NCBI GenBank assembly: GCA_033961575.1
Contig: CM066733.1
Coordinates: 104,251,921 to 104,315,920 of the forward strand
Direction: 5' to 3'
Length of the DNA stretch: 64,000 nucleotides
Source: Aselliscus stoliczkanus
Taxonomy: Eukaryota > Chordata > Mammalia > Chiroptera > Hipposideridae
Position 1 is the first letter of the stretch. The number at the start of each line of letters is the position of its first letter. The position numbers were made by a program, and so were the translations under genes. Below the pieces are notes generated by a model that was not told the origin of the DNA, did not search any database, and saw only the letters and a program-made list of their open reading frames with translations. Below, in pieces: positions 37,601-46,400 of the stretch.

Positions 37601-40600
37601 AACTGGAAAAAAAAAGAGTTGCATTTTAAAAGACAGAATTTCTGGAATGTTACCTAATAAATGGCACCCTAAGGTCATTCATAGAATGAAGAGGTGCATA
37701 TACTCCTTGTTCGTCCCACCACCTGTGAGCCAGGGCCAGGAAGCTTTTCACCTCACTGCTGTCTACAGTGGTTTGAGAAGTACTGTACAGTCTTGTCCAA
37801 GGGTACCTAGAGGCAAAAACTGTTGTTGTAAAGCATGTAACATGGACATATTATATAGAAAGATATTCTAACTTATAATTTATTAGATTCTAAATTCCCA
37901 TTTTTGCTGTTTCTAAATCAAGTTTTCTTATAATCATGTTACTTATATACATATATAATCACAGATGAAACAAATTAATTTGCTTTCAAAGTAAGTTACA
38001 ATGAAAATGAAGCTATAAAACTTGGCCTTCTGCGTCACATCTAACAACAATAAAAACAGCTGTAGTAGTAACCATTTACTGAGCACTTACTAAATGCCAA
38101 TACTATTTAAGAACTCCACATATGTCATTATGTCATCTCATTTAATCCTCACAGCTTTATAAGGTACTATTATCCTTATTACACGGATAAGAAAAGGGAG
38201 GTTCAGGGAGATTACGTAAGAGCTACAGCCAGGATTTGAACCCAGGTGCTTCCATCTTCTCTCCATTTGTACTACCATCATCCAGACCAAGCTCTTGCTT
38301 AAGTTTTGTCCTAGCTTTCGCATTAGTCCACCTGCTCCCTACCTCATCTCCCTCAAATCTTGTCTCCACAATGCATCCACTACTCTCCTCATCCTCCCCA
38401 CTCCAGCCAAATGGGTCTTGTTTCAGTTGAACTGACCATGCCTACTCCTTCCTCACATACTTTGTATACATTGTTCCCTCCACCTGGAACATTATTCTCT
38501 ATAGACCCAATTAATTCCGTCTCATCTTTCAGCTTTGAGTGGAACGTCATCTAAGAAGTCTTGCCTGATTCTCAAATCTGAGTCATACTCCCCTATTTTA
38601 AGTACTATACAACTTTATACTTCTTCATGGGCCTATGTGATTATTTGATCATGTCTCCCCATTAAAACGTACACACTATGAGGGCTAGGCATGGGCTGTC
38701 TAGCTTACCATTTTATTCCTAATGACTAGCACAGTTCCTGAAACACCGTTGGTGCTCAGGAAACATTTGTCAAATAAACAGTCAGAGGTAGGAGGCCCAG
38801 AAAAGTATAATTAACCTTAAATTTTTTTTTTAATCAGATGAGATCAAACAGGGACTAAACAGGCATCAGATAGACAACTATACCAAGTTCCAGGTCAAAG
38901 TACATGATAGGAAAATTGTCCAAAGATTCTTGGATAAAAGATTGTTATGTAAGAATAGGTAATGCCATTCAAATTTTCACTGTTTTTCTTAGCTTCATAT
39001 AATACATTCTAATTGATTACTTATTATCATTTTAAGAGTTAAATGTCACTTTTCCTTAATATTATATTATGAATATTATCCTCCTTTTCAATGCTTCATG
39101 CAAAATAAAGGACTAACTTACAATAGATAACAGTACGTGCATGCTCAGTTGACTAAAGAATGATTTCGCAGACACCAAATCTTAAAGGAGCTAGCTCATT
39201 TACAAGTAGAAACCTGCACTCATACCTTAACTCTATGCGATATTTTCTACAAGATTAGAAATTGGTTTATAAAATAAGAATATAGAAATACATTACTTTG
39301 ATTCAATCTTACTACGTAAAACATACTTATCCACCTTATCATACTATTTCATGTTGCAACCAAATGATTTATAATTTTAAGCGTTATTTGTGCCCTGTCA
39401 TAAGGATATCGAGGAAACAAAAAATACTTCTCCAAGTAGTAGTCATATCAAAAATACAAGTTATCTCTGATTATGGATGAAGGCTATGCACCAAATGCAC
39501 CGTATTACATTTTTCTGTGGGTTTGAAATATTCCAATTTAAAAGTTGCTGGAAAAATAAGAATATTTAAATAAATAAAAGCTACCTAATCAAACCACATG
39601 AGCTATTACTTACTGACAGGGTTTATTAAACACAATCAATACAAAACTATTATTGCATAGGGCCGGCCGAGTGGCGCGGTGGTTAAGAGCTGGCTTGGGA
39701 AGCCAGCGGCCCTGGTTCGGGTCCCGCATATGAGGGCCAGTGACACTGCCCTCAAAAAAAAATAAATAAATAAAAAAGAATAAAAAAGAAAATTAAAAAA
39801 AAAAACAAAAAAACAAAACAAAACAAAAAAAACTATTATTGCATATATTTATGAAAATATTTGCCACAGTAATGAATAAACTTACCTGTAAGTTTTCATT
39901 GTATTCAAGCGGACAAAAGTCATTCCATAGGATCTGGACCATGCAATTCTGTATTCTCGGAAAACCCGTGGTTTAATTTGTAGAGTCCAACTGAACTGAT
40001 TCTCTGAATCAATTGAAAAAAATTAAATGTCTAGAGAAAGCATTGTACAATAAGAATCTCTACCAAGCGTATACTTGAAATTATATTATATGGCAATTTT
40101 ATACTATAATTGATAAACAAAAGGATTTGTTTCTTAATTTTGGATTTTATTCTAAAATATAAAGATTTTGCATTCTGCCATGTAACTCTAATCAGACACT
40201 TCTGAAATTATAATTAGTAAAAATAAGTAATGCATATTTAAGTTTTTCATGCTATTAGTTTTTTACATCCAATTATGCTGCACAAAATTATAAAAAATGA
40301 GATTTAAATTAAAACTACATTACCTTTTACATACTGACTCAGATTATTTATCAAAACTAGTTCAAATTCTGTCATTTCCATGTTAGCTACATGAAATGGA
40401 TTTATACATATGATCAATACCTTTTACAGAACAAAGTCTTCTAAGTAAATACTCATCCAGTCTGTATGTTCAAACTTACATAGGGACTTGCTTTATGAAC
40501 TAATTCTCTGCTGCAGAATATTCAATTATTCAATAAACATTTAGACAAAGTAGACCTTAGAGCAAAGAGAATTACAGTGAAAAATTATTATGATAAAAAA

Positions 40601-43461
40601 GATGATCCACCAAGAAGAGAAAGCAATACTAAATGTGTATGTGCCAAACAACAGACTTCCAAAACACATGAAGCAAAAAATAGAATTGCGAGGAGAAATA
40701 AAGACATCTACGACTATAGTTGGAAACTTCAGCACACCTTTCTCAGTAAATAATAGACCCACTAGACAAAAAAACAAAACTAAACAAAACAGCAAGGATA
40801 CAAAAGAACTGAATAATACCATCAACCAATAAAATCTAATCGAAATTTATAAAACATTTCACCCAATCAAAAACAGAATATACATTCTTTCAAGCATGCA
40901 TGGAGTACTCATAATGATAGACCATATCTTGGGATATAAAACAAACCTTCACAACTTTAAGAGAAGTGAAATCATATAAAGTATGTTCTCTGAGTATAAA
41001 GGACTCAAACTAGAAATAAACAACAGAATTATAACATGAAAAGAACGAAACACTTAGAAATTAAACAACAAAATTCTAAACAATCTATGAGTCAAAGAAA
41101 GTCTCAGGGAAATAAAACTGAAATAAATTAAAATACATAATATATAAAAATCTGTGGACATACCTAAAGCAGTACTTAAGGAGAAATTCATAGCATACTC
41201 ATATTAGAAAAGACAAAAGATCTCAAATTAATAATCTAAGTTTCTACCTCAACAAATTAGAAAAGAGAGTAAAATAAATCCAAAGCAAGAAAGAAGGAAA
41301 TAACACTGATAAAAGTAGAAATCAATGGCATTTAAAACAAAACAAAATAGATAACTCAAGTCAAAAGTTAAATCCTTGCAAAGATCAATAAAATGGATAA
41401 ATTTCTAGCAAGGCTGACAAAGAAAGAAAAGACCTAAATTACTAATTTCAGAAATGAAAGAGGGGATATCACTATGAAGCCAACAGATGTAAAAAGGCTG
41501 ATAAAGGAATACTACAATATAAACAACTCTACACAGTGAAATTCTACAAATGTAGACAAAAATGAACTAATTCCATGAAAATCACAAACTACCAAAACCC
41601 ATGCAAGATGAAACAGATGGCCTGAACAGTCCTATAACTACTAAAGATATTGAAATCATAATTAAAACCTTCTGAAAAATAAATCTCCAGGCTCAGATAG
41701 CTTCACTGGTGAACATCTAAAACATCTAAAGAAAAAACAACCAACTCTACCCAATCTCTTCCAAAAAACAGAAGAGTGAGCAATATCTCTCAATCCATTT
41801 TATAAAACTAGTATTACTCTAATACAGAAACCAGACAAAGATGGCACAGCAAAGAAACCACAGACCAATTTTGCTCAGGAACAGACACAAAAATTCTCAA
41901 CAATTAGTAAATAGAATCCAGCAACATATAAAAAGAATACTATAGGGCCGACAGAGTAGTGCGTTGGTTAAGAGTTGGCTTGGGATGCCAGCTCTGAGCA
42001 GTAGGACCCCGGTTTGGATCCCAAATTAGGGCCAGTGATGCTTCGCTCTCTACAGCTAAGATGGTGAACAACAGCTCAACCTTGAGCTGGGCTGCCTAGA
42101 GTTGCCAGCTATGGCATAGGCTGCAGGGGTGCTACAGAGGGCTGACGTGAACTACTGTGAGTGGCCGGCAGTCGGTGTGAGCTGCCAAGAGCCTCCATGA
42201 GCGGCCATCCAGTGGGCGGTGAACGATCTTCCTCACCCAGGAAGAGCACAATGATAATATCAACATGGGCCAGTGAAGTGACGTCCTCCACAACTAGACT
42301 GAAGAACAAGAAAAGGACAGCAACTTGTCTGTTCCCCTTCCCCAATTCCCCAATGCTGTTTCCCTCTCCCAAATCCCCAATAAAATCTTAAAAAAAAAAA
42401 AAAATACTATAGCACAGCCAAGTGGGATTTATTCCAGCTATGCAACACTAGTTCATATTTAAAAAATCAATGTAATTTACCAAATTAATAATCAAAAGAA
42501 GAAAAATCACATATTCTTATTAATTGATATAGACAAAACATTTGATAAAACCAAATTTATGATTTAAAATTCTCAACGAACTTAGAAGGGAAATTCTTCA
42601 ATCTGTAGAGCATCCATAAAAATCTTAGCTCACATAGTACTTAATGGTAAAAGACTAACTGCTTTACCCCTAAAATCAGGAACAAGACAAGAATGCCCAT
42701 TCTTGGGACTCCTTTTCAAAACAGTACTAAAAATTTTAGCCCGTGAACTAAGGCAAAAAAACAAAAAAAAAAACACAAAAAAAAACAAGGTAATAAAAGA
42801 CATATAGAATGGAAAGGAAGAAACTAAACTGTCCCTACTTGAAAAAAGAAAAAAAAAAGCTCTTGGAATTAATATGTGAATTCAGCATGGTCACAGGTTA
42901 CAAGGTCAACACACAAAAAAGTTAACTGTTTTTATATACTAACAATAAACAATTGGAAAGCAAAACTCAAAATGCTGTGTCATTTAAAATCAGTCCAAAA
43001 AAGAATAAATTATTTCCATTGTTGTATAAATCTAAAAAAAAAAACCACACGCAGAGTCTGTATGCTGAAAATTTATATAAAACACTGATAAAAAAGAAAT
43101 CAAAGAAACCTAATAAACGGTGAGACATACTGTGTTCATGGATTGGAAGACTCAACATCAATTCTCCCCAAATTGATCTATTTGCTTAACACAATTCTTA
43201 TCAAAATCCCAATAGCTATTCTTTTGTAAATACAGACATGCTGATTGTAAATTTATATAAGGCAAAAGAAACAGAATAGCTAAAACAATACTGAAGAAGA
43301 AGAAAACTGCAGGAATCACAATAACCAATTTAAAGACTTACCAGAGAACTACAGTAATCAAGACAGTGTGGTATTAGAGAGGTGACAAACACACATATCA
43401 TGCAACAGAAGAGAGTCCGGGGTAGACCAAAAAAATTCACCTTGCTGGGTTTGTTTGTATT

Positions 43462-43498
<37 letters not shown>

Positions 43499-46400
43499 TT
43501 ATTTTATTTTTAGCTGAGCCATCCTGTCACCTGTTGGCAGCTCAGCAGCAGCTCAGCTAGGGCTGGGCATCGAATAGCTGTTGCTCAGAGCTCAGCTCTT
43601 ACTGTTTTTTTGACAATGATGCAAAAGCAGTTGAATGGAAGAATAGTCTTTTCAATAAATGGTGTTGAAATAATTAGACATTATAGACAAAAGAGAAAAC
43701 GTCAACCTTAATCTCAAATCTTATACAAAAATGATCTCAAAATGAATTATTGATCTGAATACAAAACTGTGAAACTTTTAAAAGAAAACATAGAAGATCT
43801 TCATGATTTAGGGTTAAGTGTATAGTTCCTACATATGACACCAAAAACACAGTCCTTAAAAGAAGTGTTTAAGTTGGACTTAATCAAAATTAAAAACTTT
43901 TGCTCTACAAAAGACCCTGTTAAGAAAAAGACAAGCTTCACAGAATGGGAGGAAATATTTGCAGAACATACACCCCACAAAGGACTTATATCTGGAATAT
44001 ATAAGGATATTTTTTAAACTCAACAGTAAAAAACACACAAAAAAAACCCTCCCATTTAAAAAAAAACAAGTGATGCAATTATAAAATGGATATGGACATT
44101 ATAAAATGGATACAAAAAGACAGGAATATATAGGATATAGAAATGCAAATAAGCACATGAAGAGATGTTAAATATCAATAACCATTAGAGGAATGAAAAT
44201 GAAAGCCACTACATACCTATTAAATTGGCTAAAATTTAACTATCCTGATATTACCAGGTATGGACCAGGATATGAAGCAACTAGATCTTTCATATATTGC
44301 TGGTAGGAATGTAAAATGGTACAGACACCATGGAAAGCAGTTTAGCAATTTCCAATGAAGTTAAATACACACTTATCATACAACCCAGGATTTGCATTCC
44401 TGGGCATTTATCCTAGAAAAGTGAAAACTTCTCTCCATACAAAAATCTATACACAAATGTTCATAGCAAGTTTTTCATCAGTTAAAAACTGGAAACAACC
44501 AAAGTATCCTACAATAGGTGAATGGTTAAACAAATTGTGGTATATCTGTATCATGAAATACTACTCAGAAATCAAAAGGAATGAACTACTGACACACACA
44601 ATAACTTGGATGGACTTTACATTGAATGGGGAACAAAAAACCATTTTTAAAGGTACATACTGTACAATTCTAGTTACATAACACTCTTGAAATGGCAAAA
44701 TTATACTTCTGGAGACCAGTGATTGCCAAGGGTGAAGGTTGGGGGTAGGGTCTGACTATAAAGGAGTAGTGCCTGGAAATTTCTTCGTGATTATGAAACA
44801 GTTCTATATCCTGATTGTGATAGTTATTACACAAGTCTCTATGCACGCTAACACACATACAATGAGTGTATGTAAAGTGAAATCCGAATAAGGTCTGTAA
44901 CTTAGAGAACAGTATCATACTAAGGGCCATTTCCTGGCTTTGGCAATGTACAGTGGTTAGGTAAGATGTTATCACTGAGGAATTGGGTAAAGGGCACATG
45001 GAAATTCTTTGTACTATTTTTGCAACTTCTTGTCTTAAATTATTTCTAAATAAAAAATTTTTAAATTAAAAAGTATAAAAGTGCACACTACAAAGCACCT
45101 CTTTTACCCTTGACTCTAGTTGTCCAGTTTTCCATTCTGGAGGCAACCAATGTAATTAGATTTTTATAAAAGCTTCTGGAGATATTTTATACATATATCA
45201 TTTTTGTATATCAATTTCTTTTATCAAGCTCTCTTATTTTACACAAAATGCAGCACAATATATACATTCCTCTGCACCTTGTTTTGTTTTTTATTTATTA
45301 TTATTATTTTTTTTATTGGGGAACAGTGTGTTTTTCCAGGGCCCATCAGCTCCAAGTCAAGTAGTGGTTTCAATCTAGTTGTGGAGGGCACAGTTTCATG
45401 TGGGGATCAAACCAGCAATCTTGGTGTTAAGAGCCTGCGCTCTAACCACCTGAGCTAACTGGCTGACCCTGCCTGCACCTTGCTTTTTTTTTTATCAATG
45501 TATCTTTGAGCATGGCTATCTCGTAATTTATTTAAGCAGTCCCCTATTAATGGGTGTTCATTTAGGTTATTCGTAATTTCTTGCTACTCCAAAAACATAA
45601 GACTGAATTACATAGGTAATTTTATATATTTTTGGGAGTAAGTAGATAAAATCCTAAGAGTTGTGTCAAATGGCATTGTATTTATAAATTTGTAATTGCC
45701 ATTCACAGATGTTGAACCTATTTGCAATCCCATGGTTAATATATGATCATTTCTAATGCTGGTTTCCTTACTCTGATAATACATTGATAGTCACCCTTGC
45801 AATGTATTATCAAAAGTTTTTATCTTTGCTAATCTAATAGGTGAAAATTCTATCTCAGGGTAGTTATAATTTATCATGAGTGAGGTTAAGTGTCCAAAGT
45901 GATGGTATTAAGAGATGGGGCCTTTGGGAGGTGATAGGTTGTGAGGGTGGAGCCCTCATGATTGGTTTAGTACCCTCATAAAAGATCCCAGAGGACACAG
46001 CAAAAAAGTTCCATCTATGACCAGGAAGTTGGCTCTTACCAGACACGGAATCTTGGGCTTCCCAGTCTGAAGAACTGGAAGAAGTAAAATTTCTGTAATT
46101 TATAAGCCATCCAGTCTGTGATATTTCATTACAGCAGTTCAAATGGACAAGACAGGGCTGGCTGAATGGCGTGGTGGTTACGCGCTGGCTTTGGGAAGCC
46201 AGCAGCCCTGGTTCGGTATATGAGGGCCAGTGACACTGCCCTCAAAAAAAAAAAAAAAAAGATTACCAAATGGACCAAGACAAATGGGTATTTATATTTT
46301 GTGTCTTGTCTTTTCGTAGTCTCTGTACATTTTTCTTCTGATTTTTTTAATGTTTTTAAAATTTTGTTGTTTTTTTAATAGGCCCTTCACACTCTGGCCC

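Larger units (their letters stand above)
34836..37653. other. COQ3 intron 3
   Basis: It contains a long SINE (34905-35315), a CA-rich run (35820-35858), a mariner-like element (35947-36179), a short SINE (36200-36314), an exact 37-bp tandem duplication (36498-36571), a MER5-like remnant (36645-36825) and L2-like ends (36965-37070, 37110-37255). Confidence 0.7.
37807..39885. other. COQ3 intron 2
   Basis: It contains a MIR (38055-38260), an L2 fragment (38290-38790) and a young short SINE (39660-39827). No coding sequence supported. Confidence 0.7.
40560..45075 (+). mobile_element. Old L1 LINE, ORF2 remnant plus 3' UTR, degenerate
   Basis: Plus-strand fragments resemble ORF2 in order (for example MCHLKSVQKRINYF near 42975 and, at the end, YNPGFAFLGIYPRKVKTSL, WLNKLWYICIMKYYSEIKRN ending about 44630), but every frame is broken by many stops. 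The 3' UTR ends ACTATTTTTGCAACTTCTTG and AAATTATTTCTAAATAAA. Two SINEs are inserted in it. The start is approximate. Confidence 0.8.

Noticed and set aside
44355..44681. 108-codon plus-strand frame resembling a protein
   Set aside because: It is the decayed C-terminus of L1 ORF2 in the old L1, not a host gene.
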